From positions 434,001-498,000 of the forward strand of contig CAVZCV010000010.1 in the NCBI GenBank assembly GCA_963773875.1: 64,000 nt of DNA, written 5' to 3'. This stretch comes from CAVTYH01 sp963773875 (lineage in GTDB: Bacteria > Planctomycetota > Planctomycetia > Pirellulales > JADZDJ01). Below the pieces are notes generated by a model that worked only from the letters and a program-made list of their open reading frames with translations, had not been told where the DNA came from and did not search any database. The number at the start of each line of letters is the position of its first letter. Positions within the stretch are counted from its first letter, which is position 1. The translations under genes were made by a program, and so were the position numbers. This document shows positions 52,260-63,083 of this stretch, piece after piece.

Positions 52260-52819
52260 GCGTCGCGACCGCATTTCAACGTCCCTGCCTGCTGGCTGCG
52301 TTCTTTCACTGCCTGATTGCCAAACCCCTCGGGAAAACCAGCTCCCCGTGAATGTGCGTGAAGCGTGGGCCGCTGTTCCGCGTGTTTTCTTCGCGAAAAA
52401 CGCGGGCCGCCCTGTCCGAATCCCCAAGATCGTGTTTCGCAGTGAAATAACCCGAGCGCGCTTTTGACCCTGTGCAGCCGTTTTTGCCAAATTCGCGCCG
52501 AGTTTTTTCACAGTAATTTCACTTTCCGCTGCTGGTCCTCCGAATCGCCCGAGAATTCTCGATCGATTTCGATAGGTTGTTTCACGCATTGGGCCGCTCG
52601 CCATGCCGGCATCGGGTGGCCCAGACAAAGCAACGTGTGTGGGGGTCGCGCAGCGACAAGAGGCGCTCGCAGATCGCTGCGCAACGGGTAGCTCCACGTT
52701 TTCTCTAGCACCTCTTGCGGCTGCGCCGCCTGACACTTTGTCCCGGCCACCCAGGGCACGGTTGTATCTGGGTGTCTGGGTGAGGGAGTTCCTGAAGCCC
52801 CAACGGAGCAGCATCTCTG
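52260..52819. other. Intergenic, no gene seen
   Basis: No supported gene. A short palindromic copy (CCCCAACGG) near 52796 belongs to the repeat cluster that follows. A long minus-strand reading frame spanning 51864-53699 is a by-product of low stop density. Confidence 0.4.
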
Positions 52820-53064
52820 TGCCCCAACGGGGCAACCTATGCCAGCCCAGGGCAAGCGCAGCGCCGCCCTGGGTCGCCCGTGTAATCGAAATCCCCAAGC
52901 CCCAACGGGGCGAAATTGCTGCCTGCTCATTGCCAACCATCCATTTATTCTGCCCCGTTGGGGCGTAATTGTAATTGTGCGATCCCTTTTCCCAGGGCGA
53001 CGCTCGTCCCGACAAACCGGGACTCCGCTTGCCCTGGGCTAACTTAGGTTGCCCCGTTGGGGCA
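52820..53064. repeat. Nested palindromic planctomycete repeat
   Basis: The left arm 52820-52873 (TGCCCCAACGGGGCAACCTA..., then GCCCAGGGCAAGCG) is the complement of the right arm 52991-53064 with a few gaps. Inside lies a second inverted pair GCCCCAACGGGGC (52899-52911) and GCCCCGTTGGGGC (52952-52964). The unit is non-coding and resembles abundant short palindromic repeats in planctomycete genomes. Confidence 0.65.
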
Positions 53065-53460
53065 CTTCCGGGATAGCGAACCGCAAGCCCTATAGCTCCA
53101 AGACATATATTAGTGTACATGCGATATAGAGTCAAGGGCCTTTTTGGGCCAGTCCAAAAATATTTTTGTAGCTTGCCTATCTTTCGTCGTGCCCGTCGTG
53201 CCGTCGTGGTAAAATCCGGGAGCGGCGGGGTCGGGAGACCCGCGCCGAGCGCAGGACAATTGCAGATCGCCGCCCGCGATGCGAATTTGGGCCGACGGCT
53301 TACTTGTACCGGCCCGGCCAGCAGTGGCACCCACAGTTGGCCGAGTAGATTGCAAGCTCTTCCTGTCGCTCGCACGGTCCGCGCTTGACCGGCACATCGG
53401 TCCGGTCGCAGAATTGTGCGTGGTCGGGCGTGGTTTTTGCGTACTTGTTGGAGGTCCGAT
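53065..53460. other. Intergenic leader with GGGTC/GACCC hairpin
   Basis: A further palindrome (GGGGTCGGGAGACCC) lies near 53226-53242, a motif also common between planctomycete genes. A GGAGG ribosome site at 53450-53454 serves the next gene. No other gene seen. Confidence 0.4.
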
Positions 53461-56126
53461 ATGCGGCATGGTTCATTTGCAAAATTCTTGCGCCGATGTT
53501 TTCTGGCGGTTGGCATCGTCCTCGCGCTCTCTATGTGCTCCGCAGTGTTTGCTGCGGACGACGCCAAGTCCGGCGATGCCAAATCGCCCGATGCCGCAGT
53601 TGTCAAACCGACCGACGAAAAGAGTGAAGCCCCCAAGCATGCCGCCGGCCACGCGGTCGATCCAGCGATTGAATTCAAGCCACTGCACATTGTGGCCACG
53701 CTCGCTCAAGCCAACGAGCCGGTCGCGGAAATCAAATTCAAGGTGCGCTATTACTGGAAAAACAAAACCTACAACGTTTATTACACGACCGATGAGAAAG
53801 GCATGATCGATGCCGAGATTCCGCTGCACAAGAACATCTACAGCGTTTCGCTCGAAGCGTATCCGGATCGAATTGTGCCAGTGTATTACAGCTGGGATAA
53901 CCGCAGCGGCGGCAGCATTTCGCCGCCGGCGGAATTGAAAATCAAGCTTGAGCCCGGGGTCACGGTTGGCGGCATCGTGCGAAATGAGAAAGGCGAGCCG
54001 ATCAAAAACGCCAAGGTCGTGCTGCAGTGCCCAGCGAATAACTATGGCGACGGCTCAAACTTGCACTTTTATCTGGCCACGCTAACCACGGACGACGAAG
54101 GCCGGTGGAAATTCGACGGGGCGCCGGACGATATGTCGAACTTTAGTGTTGGCGTTTCGCATCCCGACTACCTGCAAGGTTATGTCGAAGCGAATTCCGG
54201 TTTGCGCGATCAATCGTCCGTTGCCGTGCTCAAGGAAGGATTGAAAATCGCTGGGCGCGTGACCGATGAAACGGATCAACCCATCGCCGGCGCCAGTGTC
54301 GCCTTGGGCGCGGACCGCTTCGGCAGTCGTGACCCAAAAACGAAAACCGACGAGGACGGCAATTTCATTTTGAAAAACTGCGACGAGGGGCAATCAGCGA
54401 TCACCGTCATGGCCAAAGGCTATTCGCCCGAGGTGCAATCGATGACGGTCGCCGTCGGCGCGCCCGCTTTCAATTTCAAACTTAAGCCGGGGCATGCCTT
54501 TCATGGCCGCGTGGTCGATAAATCAGGCAAGCCGCTCAAGGGCGTCACGCTGGCCGTCGATACCTGGCGCGGCATGCGCTCGCTCGAATATCGCGCGACG
54601 ACCGACGCCGAAGGTCGTTTTTCGTGGGATAGTGCCCCGCCCGACGAAATGCTCTGCGATATTCTGCTAAACGGTTACATGGCCATTCGCAACAAACCGA
54701 TGTCTGCTCAAGAGGCCGATCACGAGATCGTGTTGCTGCCGGTCGCCAACATCTCGGGGAAAGTAACCGACGCGGCAGGCAAACCGATCATGCAGTTTCG
54801 CGTCATTCCGGGCGCATCTATCAAGGTCAAGCAGCGCCCTATTGGGAGCGCGAACGGGCCACGAATTTTACCGACGGCAAATTCGAAATTCGTTTTAGTG
54901 AGCCGCAAGACAAAACGCTGCTGCTTGTGGAAGCCGACGGGTATCGCAACAGCACGTCGGACAGCTTTTCGCTCGGCGATGGCGATCGTACGCTCGAATT
55001 CAAGCTCGAATCGGGCTCCGATGCCTTCGAAGGCGTCGTCTCCAATGCCGCCGGCAAACCGATCGAGGGCTGCGACGTGGCCGTGCTCGGCGTGGGGCAA
55101 AGCACGAACTTGCAAAATGGCATGTTGACTCGTTCGCGCGGCGGCGGAACTTTGCAGGCCAAGACCGACTCGGCTGGTCACTTCAAATTCAGCAATGTCG
55201 AGCCGCCGTATCTCATTGTCGCTACGGATGCCAAAGAAGGTTACGCCGAAATCTTTACCGACCAATTGACCGACAGCTTTGAAGTGCAACTGATTCCCTG
55301 GGGACGAGTGGAAGGCACGGTCATGCTGGGCGATAAGCCAGGCGCCAAATTGCCGGTTACGTTTCAGCGCCTTCGCGAAGCCTCGAATTTGCAATTGCCG
55401 CTGCCGAAAATAGTGCTGAACAATCCGGCGGCGATGGCACAAATGATCCGGCCGCAAGCTGCCGTCGGCAACGGCGCGGCGCCGCAAACCATCGATCTGC
55501 AAGCGGAAATTCCTCGTGCGCTCGATAACCAGTTGAACATCCGCGTTTTCAACAACATCGAAAGTCAGACCGACGCCCAAGGCCATTTCGTGTTCGAACA
55601 CATCGTGCCCGGGCACATCGCGGTGATGCGTGTGACGGTTGTTCAACACGGAAACATGAGTAGGCACAGCTATTGCTATGGAAAGCTGCTCGATGTGGCG
55701 CCAGGCGAGACCACTAAAGTTGTTCTCGGCGGAAACGGCCGGCCGGTCATTGGCCGAGTTAAGATTCCCGAAATCGATGGCAAACCGGTCGATCTCTCGG
55801 CGAGCGAAGCACTGAATGTGAGCCCAACGCGACAGCAGAATGTTGCTCAGGTGGAAGGCGAATACTACACCAAACAATTCTCGACAGCCGTCGCCCACGA
55901 CGGCAGCTTCCGCCTGGAAGATATTCCACCGGGGAATTACACGCTGTCGTTCAGCATTATCAAGCCGGGCGGCAATAACGCCTTCAGGTTTAATCAGCCG
56001 GCCATCGCCGCGGTGACCAAAGAGTTCAGCGTGCCCGAATTTGAGGCCGGCAAAACGCAAGTCTCGGACCCGCTCGATCTGGGCGAGCTCGTGCCGCCGG
56101 TCGTGAACCCCAACGGCGGACCGTAG
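53461..56126 (+). CDS. Secreted protein with carboxypeptidase-regulatory-like repeats (one frameshift)
   Basis: About 888 residues after a good GGAGG site and ATG 53461, with a signal peptide (FLRRCFLAVGIVLALSMC...AAD). The body is a chain of beta-sandwich repeats of the carboxypeptidase-regulatory type (GxVxDxxGxPxxGAxV: IAGRVTDETDQPIAGASV, GRVVDKSGKPLKGVTL, GKVTDAAGKPIMQF). One missing base near 54839 shifts the frame; the text then reads YWERERATNFTDGKFEI to the end. Exported, likely surface or outer-membrane associated, role unknown. The ECF sigma gene starts about 130 bases later. Confidence 0.75.
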
Positions 56127-56256
56127 TCGCTTCTAGATTTCTGCCGCCAAGGTTAGCTGGTGAATTGCTGTAGTCGGCCAATCACCCAGAGCGGCGGAAT
56201 CTCTAACCGCGAGAAAGGTTTGGTCGTTCGCCGTGTGTTTATAATGGCTGACGAAA

Positions 56257-56871
56257 GTGACCAAACCCATGACGGATTTCCCCGAGACGAAAGCCAGTCT
56301 CATCCGGAGAATTACCGATACCGGCGATGCTCAGGCTTGGGATGAGTTCGTGCGCCTTTATCAGCCGGCCATCTACCGCCTGGCTTCCCGGCAAGGCATG
56401 CAACATGCCGACGCGGAGGAGCTCGCGCAGGAGGCCATGTTGGCGGTCGCTCGGGCGGTCGAGCGCTGGGTGCCCGATCCCGATCGTGGCCGTTTTCGCA
56501 ACTGGTTGTTTCGGATCGCTCGAAATCTTTCTGTCAATTTTCGGACCCGTCGCAAACATCAGGTTTGGGGCACAGGCAGTTCAGGAATGCAAGCGGTGCT
56601 GGAAGGAAAATGCGATGCGACCGGCGCGTTGTCGCAGCTCTTCGAGCTCGAATACCAGCGCGCCGTTTTTCAATGTGCCGCAACGCAAGTGCAAAGTGAT
56701 GTTACGGAAAAGACCTGGCAGTCGTTTTGGCTCAGTACGATCGAGGATCTCCCGATTGCCGACGTCGCCATTCGATTGGGCATGTCGGTTGGCGCGGTCT
56801 ACATCGCTCGCAACCGTGTGATCGCGCGGCTCCGTGCCCAGGTCCAGCGAATTGAAGATGACGCAGCGTAG
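56257..56871 (+). CDS. ECF sigma factor
   Basis: 204 residues, intact; ATG 56269 (MTDFPETKASL) is an alternative start that fits the conserved beginning better. Region 2: WDEFVRLYQPAIYRLASRQ, ADAEELAQEAMLAVARAV, FRNWLFRIARNLSVNF; region 4: IEDLPIADVAIRLGMSVGAVYIARNRVIARL. It belongs to the planctomycete type of ECF factors lacking a separate anti-sigma gene. The kinase gene follows by 23 bases, and the two are probably co-transcribed, so phosphorylation by the kinase may control it. Confidence 0.9.
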   Translation: MTKPMTDFPETKASLIRRITDTGDAQAWDEFVRLYQPAIYRLASRQGMQHADAEELAQEAMLAVARAVERWVPDPDRGRFRNWLFRIARNLSVNFRTRRKHQVWGTGSSGMQAVLEGKCDATGALSQLFELEYQRAVFQCAATQVQSDVTEKTWQSFWLSTIEDLPIADVAIRLGMSVGAVYIARNRVIARLRAQVQRIEDDAA

Positions 56872-56894
56872 CTTTGAGCAAGTGAAGCCAGATT

Positions 56895-58454
56895 ATGACG
56901 GACGCCCAGAATCAGCATTCGTGCAACGATGTGCAGTTCAACGTGTTGCTGTTTGGCGATGAACAGAGCGCCGAGTACCGCAGCTCCGCGAGCCATGTCG
57001 AAATGTGCATCCACTGCCTGGACCGACTGGCCAAGTTCGCGGCCAAAGACGGCGACTGGAAAAGTGTGCGAACCATGCTCCGCAGCGACCGGCCAGACGC
57101 CGACTCTAATCTTTCAGGTGCGAAGGCCGATTTCGGCTTGTACCTCGATCCATCTTCGCAGCCAATCAAACTCGATTTCCTTTCGCCGCCGTCGCACCCG
57201 GAATTGCTGGGTCGACTAGACCGCTATGAAATCGAACAGGTCATCGGCCGCGGCGGCATGGGAATTGTTCTCAAGGGCTTCGATACCGAGCTCAACCGAC
57301 CCGTCGCCATCAAAGTGCTTGCGCCGCACCTGGCATATAGCGGCGCCGCCAGACAACGCTTTGCCCGCGAAGCGCGCGCAGCGGCTTCGATTGTGCATGA
57401 ACATGTGGTGGCCATTCACGATGTGAAATCGGAACAGGATGCGCCGTATCTTGTGATGCAATATGTTCACGGCCGCTCGTTGCAAGAGCGTGTGGAGCAG
57501 GAAGGGCCATTGGCCGCCGCAGAGGTTCTAAGAATCGGCGTGCAGGCGGCGGCCGGTTTGGCTGCGGCGCACGCCCAGGGAGTGATTCATCGCGATGTGA
57601 AGCCAGCAAACATTCTGCTCGCCGATGGTGTCGAGCGTGCAATGCTCACCGATTTCGGCTTGGCCCGCGCGGCCGACGACGCCACGCTCACGCACAGCGG
57701 CATCATCGCCGGCACGCCGCACTACATGTCGCCCGAGCAAGCCCGCGGCGCACCGGTTGATGCGCGCTCCGATTTATTCAGCCTCGGCGCCGTGTTGTAC
57801 TTTATGGCCACGGGCCATCCGCCGTTTCGCGCCGATCAGGCGATGGCAATCCTGCACCGAATTTGCCACGATCGACATCGCCCGCCGCAAGAAGTCAATT
57901 CGCAAATTCCCGATGCCTTGGCCGATGCGATTGACCGTTTACTCGAAAAAAGGCCGGGTCGGCGCTTCGCCAACGCCGCGGAAGCGCAGCAGTTCCTGGG
58001 GCGCTCGCTGGCGTTGATCCAGCAACCCCAGCCGTGGAATGTGCGCCGCTGGCTTAAACGCCTTGGCCGCAGGCGTTGGCACATCCTCGCCGCCGCCTGT
58101 GTGTTGCTGGCCCTGGTTGTCATCGGCTGGCGGACCGGCTGGATCGATAAACAGTTTGCCGCCGCTCCCGCCGAAAATCCGGCGGCAAAACAAGAGTCGC
58201 CCGTGACAACCGAAGCCTTCGCCGAACAGCTGCGCACGGAGCAAAGCGATTTTGCGAAAGAATCGCTGGCGATTGGCCAGTCGCTAGGTCGCCTTGAAAA
58301 CAATCTATCTACAAACTCTCGCGCGGACTTCTCCTCCGACCATTCGTGGTCTGCGGAATTACAGGCCGCCAGTGCAGAAGCCGCGCATTTGGAAAAAGTT
58401 TGGTCACTTGAATCCAGCGAAAGTTCGTCTCCTAAATTCCTGAAAGGAAAATGA
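56895..58454 (+). CDS. Ser/Thr protein kinase with zf-HC2-like N-terminus
   Basis: 519 residues. The N-terminus carries HVEMCIHCL (H-x3-C-x2-C), the zinc site of anti-sigma domains. The kinase domain (about 110-380) has GRGGMGIVLKGFD, VAIKVL, HRDVKPANILL, DFGLARA and GTPHYMSPEQARG. A single transmembrane helix (WHILAAACVLLALVVIGW) lies near residue 395, followed by an extracytoplasmic tail of about 100 residues. Membrane sensor; probably regulates the sigma factor upstream, as in planctomycete ECF-kinase pairs. Its stop overlaps the next start (ATGA, 58451-58454). Confidence 0.9.
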   Translation: MTDAQNQHSCNDVQFNVLLFGDEQSAEYRSSASHVEMCIHCLDRLAKFAAKDGDWKSVRTMLRSDRPDADSNLSGAKADFGLYLDPSSQPIKLDFLSPPSHPELLGRLDRYEIEQVIGRGGMGIVLKGFDTELNRPVAIKVLAPHLAYSGAARQRFAREARAAASIVHEHVVAIHDVKSEQDAPYLVMQYVHGRSLQERVEQEGPLAAAEVLRIGVQAAAGLAAAHAQGVIHRDVKPANILLADGVERAMLTDFGLARAADDATLTHSGIIAGTPHYMSPEQARGAPVDARSDLFSLGAVLYFMATGHPPFRADQAMAILHRICHDRHRPPQEVNSQIPDALADAIDRLLEKRPGRRFANAAEAQQFLGRSLALIQQPQPWNVRRWLKRLGRRRWHILAAACVLLALVVIGWRTGWIDKQFAAAPAENPAAKQESPVTTEAFAEQLRTEQSDFAKESLAIGQSLGRLENNLSTNSRADFSSDHSWSAELQAASAEAAHLEKVWSLESSESSSPKFLKGK

Positions 58455-59071
58455 CTATGAAGAAGCAACTGATTACCGTAATCGCATTCCTCGCCTGCGC
58501 AGTATTTGGAACCGGTTTGGTTTGGAGTCAACAGGCGGCTGTCCACACGGGATCATCGGATATTCCGCCATCCGACCCATTGGCTCGTCCGACCGCTACC
58601 GTTACTCTTTCCAACAGCAGCGGTGGCTCACCGTATCCCTTTTTCATCACGAAGACGGTCAACATCGATGAAAACGGAACAACCTCCCCCATCCGCTCCG
58701 AAATCAAACAGCTCGTGCAGCAACTGCGCGAGGGGGGCGACGAAACTGCGAAAGCCGACCTGGCGAAAAAATTAGAAACCGCCGTCTCTCAGTATTTCGA
58801 CGCAGACCTGAAACTTCGCGAAGACCAACTGTCGAAACTCGAAGAACGCGTCACCAAGCTTCGTGGCCAATTGGAGCGCCGCCGTAAGGCCAAAGCCGAT
58901 ATTGTGCAACTCCAAACCAAAGTTCTCACCAACGACGCCGACGGTCTGGGCTTCTCGGGCACCTCGCTGTTCGACAATTCAACCGTTGGATCCATTTTCC
59001 CCAACGCAACGGAGTCTCCATTCTTGCCAAATTTGAACACTCAGCCAACCATACAAAAGCCGGCCCGCTAA
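58451..59071 (+). CDS. Secreted coiled-coil protein, kinase operon partner
   Basis: 206 residues, signal peptide KKQLITVIAFLACAVFG...SQQ. A long coiled coil (SEIKQLVQQLREGGDETAK ... LREDQLSKLEERVTKLRGQL) spans about 75-145. Starts within the kinase stop, so it is coupled to it. It may be a periplasmic ligand or partner of the kinase tail. No family recognised. Confidence 0.65.
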   Translation: MTMKKQLITVIAFLACAVFGTGLVWSQQAAVHTGSSDIPPSDPLARPTATVTLSNSSGGSPYPFFITKTVNIDENGTTSPIRSEIKQLVQQLREGGDETAKADLAKKLETAVSQYFDADLKLREDQLSKLEERVTKLRGQLERRRKAKADIVQLQTKVLTNDADGLGFSGTSLFDNSTVGSIFPNATESPFLPNLNTQPTIQKPAR

Positions 59072-59081
59072 ACGAGGCCGG
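59060..59081. terminator. Possible bidirectional terminator
   Basis: CCGGCC-10-GGCCGG hairpin in the 24 bases between the convergent ends at 59071 and 59096. The stem is short (6 bp) and no T-run is seen. Confidence 0.35.
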
Positions 59082-59095
59082 TCAGTCCGCGTTTA

Positions 59096-62000
59096 CTACG
59101 GCGACGGGCGTGCCCCTGCAGTACGTTGTGCAGGGTCCATAACCGGTTTGGCGTCGACTTCCAGCCGCGCACCGCTTGCATCCTGCTGCGAGGCGGCGAA
59201 GAGTTCGATGCGGTGGGCGAGGTCTTTTAGTCCGGCCTCGTCGATGGGTCGTTTGGCGGCGATGCTAAAACCGGTTACCATGCCTGGGCAGTTCATCAGC
59301 GATTGCAATTCCTTTAGCGGTAGGACGGCACCGTTGTTTTCAAAGACAATCGGGCTTTCGAAAACGCCGACGACCTCGAATTCTGCAGATCCGTAGAGTT
59401 CGACTTTGTCGCCGACTTTCTTTTTAAGCTGCCGAGCCAATTCAGTTCCGAGAATAATCTTGCGATTGTCATCAGCGGCCAGCGTGCGGCCCGCTTGGAT
59501 CTTGAGCCGCTCGAACAGCAGACACGCGGCCGGCCAGCCGTTGAGCAGCGCGCCCGTCACGCCGTCATCGTGCCACGAAACCATATCGAGCAACCCGCCC
59601 ATGACACGATCGACGCCGCGCAACTTGGCGATCTTCGGTCCCAATTCTTCCGGCAAGCCGTTGGTCGTTTTGTTCTGTCCGCCGGCCCGCTGGACGACAA
59701 TATCAACGCCGCGATCGACGCTTGTCCGATCCGTTGAAGTTTTTGATTCAGCTTTTGATTCGGCCGGTGTCGCCTGAGCCATAGCCTCGGTTTGTGCTTC
59801 AATCGAAGACGACTTGCGTGAATCCGCTTTCTCTGCCTTTTTCGGCACATCGTATGGTATTCGCGGCATCATGGGAAAGCCGTGGTCGCGATCCACGAGT
59901 TCACCGCCAACCCGGAGTTCAATCTCCAGCGTCTCTTCTTCTTTGACATCCACCGTTTTGTATTCGCGCCGCCGCCCACCTTCGAAAATTTCCCGATACG
60001 TTTGCGTCCCTGGATTCATAATCGCCAAATAGCCCGGCCCAGTTGGCGCCGGCAAGCTGAACTTTCCCTCTGCATCGGCCGCTGAAAAGAACATTGAAGT
60101 TGCGGACGGATCGGAATAGACCACGGTAATCATCGAAGACAGATTGGCGGGATCCGTCGTGCCGATGGGTTTGCCCGTCGCGTCATCGACAAGCGTTCCG
60201 CGAATGGTGCCGGCCGCCTTGAGCTGAATGTCGTGCATGGTTGCGACCGGACCAATCTCGACTTCCTGCTCGATGAGCGAGGGGCGCTCAGCGCAAAAGG
60301 TTTGCACGCGGTATTTTCCCGGCGGCAACGTGGAGATGGAATAATGCCCATGCTCGTCGGTTGTTTCCGCCGCAGCTGTGGCCGCACCGCCGGCTTCCGT
60401 GAAGGAGACGGAAGCGCCTGCTTGCGGCATGTTGTGGCTATCGACGACCTGGCCTTCCACCTTCGCTGGCCGATGCAGGGTAATGTCCATCGTGCCCGGC
60501 ACTTGATTGTAAAGCATGCCTTGCGTGGCAAATCCTTCGCAACTGGCGCCGGCGTATAACTGCGTCGGATATGCTTCATATCCAGCATCCTCGAGATGCG
60601 CATCGCGCTTCGTAGCGTCCCAACATTGCAGATCAGAAATTTCGTAGCGCCCGTCGGCATCGGTCACCGCGTTGCGCACGCCGGAAATGAATTTGAGCAT
60701 CGGATAAGAAGCGCTAACCGCGGCTCCTGCCACTGGCTGGCCACTGGCGTCTTTCACTTGCCCGCGCAGAGTGCCCGCCGGCGGCAGCGTCAGTTGCAGT
60801 TTTTCATCGGCGGGCGTGCCGTAGTTCGTGCGCTGACGATCCAGAGCAAAACCAGTTAACTCGTTCTTGGCGCCAATCGCAGAGGCGTCGAGACGGCGAA
60901 TGGCCGTCGCTTTGCCAGGCAATCGCGCCACGACCCACAGGATCAGCTGATTCAATTGATAACGCTGCCGATCCAATTCATCGTAAGGAATCGGCTTAAA
61001 GTGAAATTCGCCTTGTGCATCGCTGCGGAGTTCTTCCAATTCGTTTTGCAAACGGCTGTTGTAATCGATTTCGATTAAATGCAGCCGGACATCGGCCAGC
61101 GGCCGCTTGTTTTCATCGAGGCACACGCCGGTGATGGTGATGGACTGCGGAACGTCATTCCTCTGATCGCTGGTCGGCTTTGCCGCGGGCTTGGCCAGCC
61201 GTTGTGTTGCCCTCCTGGCCAGGCTGCCCTCCTCACGCGCAGGAGCTTCGGCCCTCGCTGCAGGTATTGGCCGAAGCGTGAATATCGAGGTCGAGATGAC
61301 CGAAATCGTCGCCAGCGCAACGATGCAGAAATGCCAGGGACGTGTGCAAGCAACTTTCATCCGATTCCGTTCATCAAGCAGCATGACAATCCTCTTTGAT
61401 AGCTGACTTGGCCTCTCCGAAATGCCCAGCGCCCGGCGAGGCGCTGAAGGCGGGCTGGCTGATGCCGCGCCCAGTGGAGAAGATTTTCGGCATAGGCGTG
61501 GCGGCCGCAGTTGTTGGCGGCCAGTGCGTCGGCGATGAGTTCCTGATCCGCGCGAATGCGACGGCGCGCAAGCCAATACAGTGGATGAACGAAGAGTGGA
61601 ATTAGGAGCACCCGGCTTACGGCCAGGAGCCAAAGATCGCCGCGGCGAATGTGGGCCAGTTCATGCGCGAGCAGCGCGCGAATGGCCGACGATCGTCCGA
61701 TGTTGGTTTCAGCGCCATCCGAGCCCGGAGCGTAAGCGACGGGTGTACGGCGTTCAATTTCCCCAGCCGGCAGCAAGATCGTCGGCCGAACAAGTCCGCA
61801 GGCAGCGGCGGTTTGAATCTGCCAGCTCGCGAGCAGTCGCGGTAATTTGGCCGTGCGGCCGGCGATTTCCTGCAATTGCTGAATCAGCATATCAGGGGCG
61901 GGTGATGCGCATCGACAAAGCCGATACGAATACGCGTTGCCAACGGCCAGCCAGACGGAAATCGCCGCGGCGCCAGCCAGGAATGCGATCGCCAGCATTT

Positions 62001-62408
62001 GATTCCAATCGAGTGGCATCCTGCCCGCGCGCCGGCAGATGTCGAAGGCAACGCGGTTGAAACAGCAACCGTCGCTGATTGCTGATCGTTTTCAAACTGG
62101 ATTTGGCGTGGTTGGAGCGGCGAGACCGACAAATCAGTCCGTTCGAGCATCGCATTCCGTGAATCTATTTTGATCGTCGGTTGCGCTGCGGTGTCGTTTG
62201 ATTTCACCAGCGAGATCCGCGGCCAGAACGGCGCTGCGCACAGCAGCGCGAGCGCGAGCAAGCCCGGCAGAGTGGCCCAGGCGAGCGACATGCGTTTGAC
62301 CGGTTCGCGGATCAGCGAGCCGGCGGCTAGAACCAGCGCGAGCAAAATGGTGGCCGACAAATAGTAGTCGGCAAGCCACAAATTAAACGCGTGCGACCAG
62401 GAATTCAT
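59096..62408 (-). CDS. M56 (BlaR1-like) metallopeptidase fused to regulatory repeats and a MacB-like domain (two frameshifts)
   Basis: About 1,104 residues after two single-base corrections (near 62022 and 61440, both one base missing; each restores a conserved motif). The N-terminus has several helices (YYLSATILLALVLAAGSLI ...), then the M56 zinc peptidase ALLAHELAHIRRGDLWLLAV (HELAH) with DQELIADALAANNCGRHAYA, and LGISERPSQLSKRIVML. After a membrane helix (FCIVALATISVISTSIF) come carboxypeptidase-regulatory repeats (VKDASGQPVAGAAVSA, VDDATGKPIGTT). The C-terminus (VVQRAGGQNKTTNGLPEELG to FVVGVFESPIVFEN-type blocks) resembles the periplasmic core domain of MacB permeases. Starts in the BlaI stop (62405-62408), so it is the BlaI partner. 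Confidence 0.8.
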
Positions 62409-62815
62409 CGCGGTCCTCGCTTTCGACGCTCACGGCGTGCTTTGGCTTTCGCAGCGGCGATCATCTTTTCCAGCCGATCAAGTTCTTCGCCGCTCGCTGG
62501 CTGTGAATCGAGCGCGTGAACCAGGTATTCATCCACCGCGCCGTCGAAAACTTTATCGAGAAAGCCCTTTGCCAGCTGTTGGAAGGTTTTTTGCCGGTCG
62601 ACGCGCGGCACAAAAATGTACGTTTTGCCTTCCGCGCGATGCTCGACGAGCCCTTTTTGCTCCATCACCTGCATCAGGCTCAGCACGGTGGTATAAGCCA
62701 GCTCGGGCTCGGCGGCGCTGAGTTCTCGCCACACATCGCGGACCGTGGCTTCGCCGCGCTGCCAGAGCAGTTTGAGCGCTTGCAGTTCACGATCGGTCGG
62801 AACCGGTTGAGTCAT
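62405..62815 (-). CDS. blaI: BlaI/MecI-family repressor
   Basis: 136 residues if started at MTQPVPTDRELQALKLLW (62815). The winged helix (GEATVRDVWRELSAAEPELAYTTVLSLMQVMEQKGLVEHRAEGKT) is conserved; the dimerisation helix follows. BlaI is removed by cleavage after its M56 partner senses a signal. The gene overlaps the M56 fusion gene and controls probably this operon. A lysine/arginine-rich C-terminus is unusual. Confidence 0.9.
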   Translation of the reverse strand: MTQPVPTDRELQALKLLWQRGEATVRDVWRELSAAEPELAYTTVLSLMQVMEQKGLVEHRAEGKTYIFVPRVDRQKTFQQLAKGFLDKVFDGAVDEYLVHALDSQPASGEELDRLEKMIAAAKAKARRERRKRGPR

Positions 62816-62867
62816 GGATGGCCTTTTGGCTCGGGTATGCCGGCTTTGCCAATCACTGGCGGCATCG

Positions 62868-62883
62868 TACTGGTCGGCCAGTA
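62868..62883. promoter_or_regulatory. Candidate BlaI operator
   Basis: TACTGG TCGG CCAGTA, a perfect 6-bp inverted repeat with 4-base centre, lies 53 bases before the blaI start. BlaI-type operators are palindromes carrying TACA/TGTA-like arms, so the half-site is only similar. Confidence 0.45.
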
Positions 62884-63083
62884 GATTGTCAACCGCAGTT
62901 CGCGTTTGCCACGCGTCAGCATCGGGCCAGCCGATGTGGGGCGAGTTCCCAAAGATTTTTGGCACCGCTGGGCATGTTTGACGTCATACTTAATGGGCGT
63001 TCCGCTGATAATTTATCACGAAGCTGGCGCCCGAGATGGGTTCGTACAGTTCGCCTTGGACTAGCTGGATCACGGTACGACAA

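Noticed and set aside
51864..53699. 611-residue open frame on the minus strand across the sulfatase end and repeat region
   Set aside because: It runs antisense to the well-supported sulfatase and regulatory-repeat genes and through palindromic repeats, and the sequence is low-complexity and basic, so it is a shadow of low stop density.
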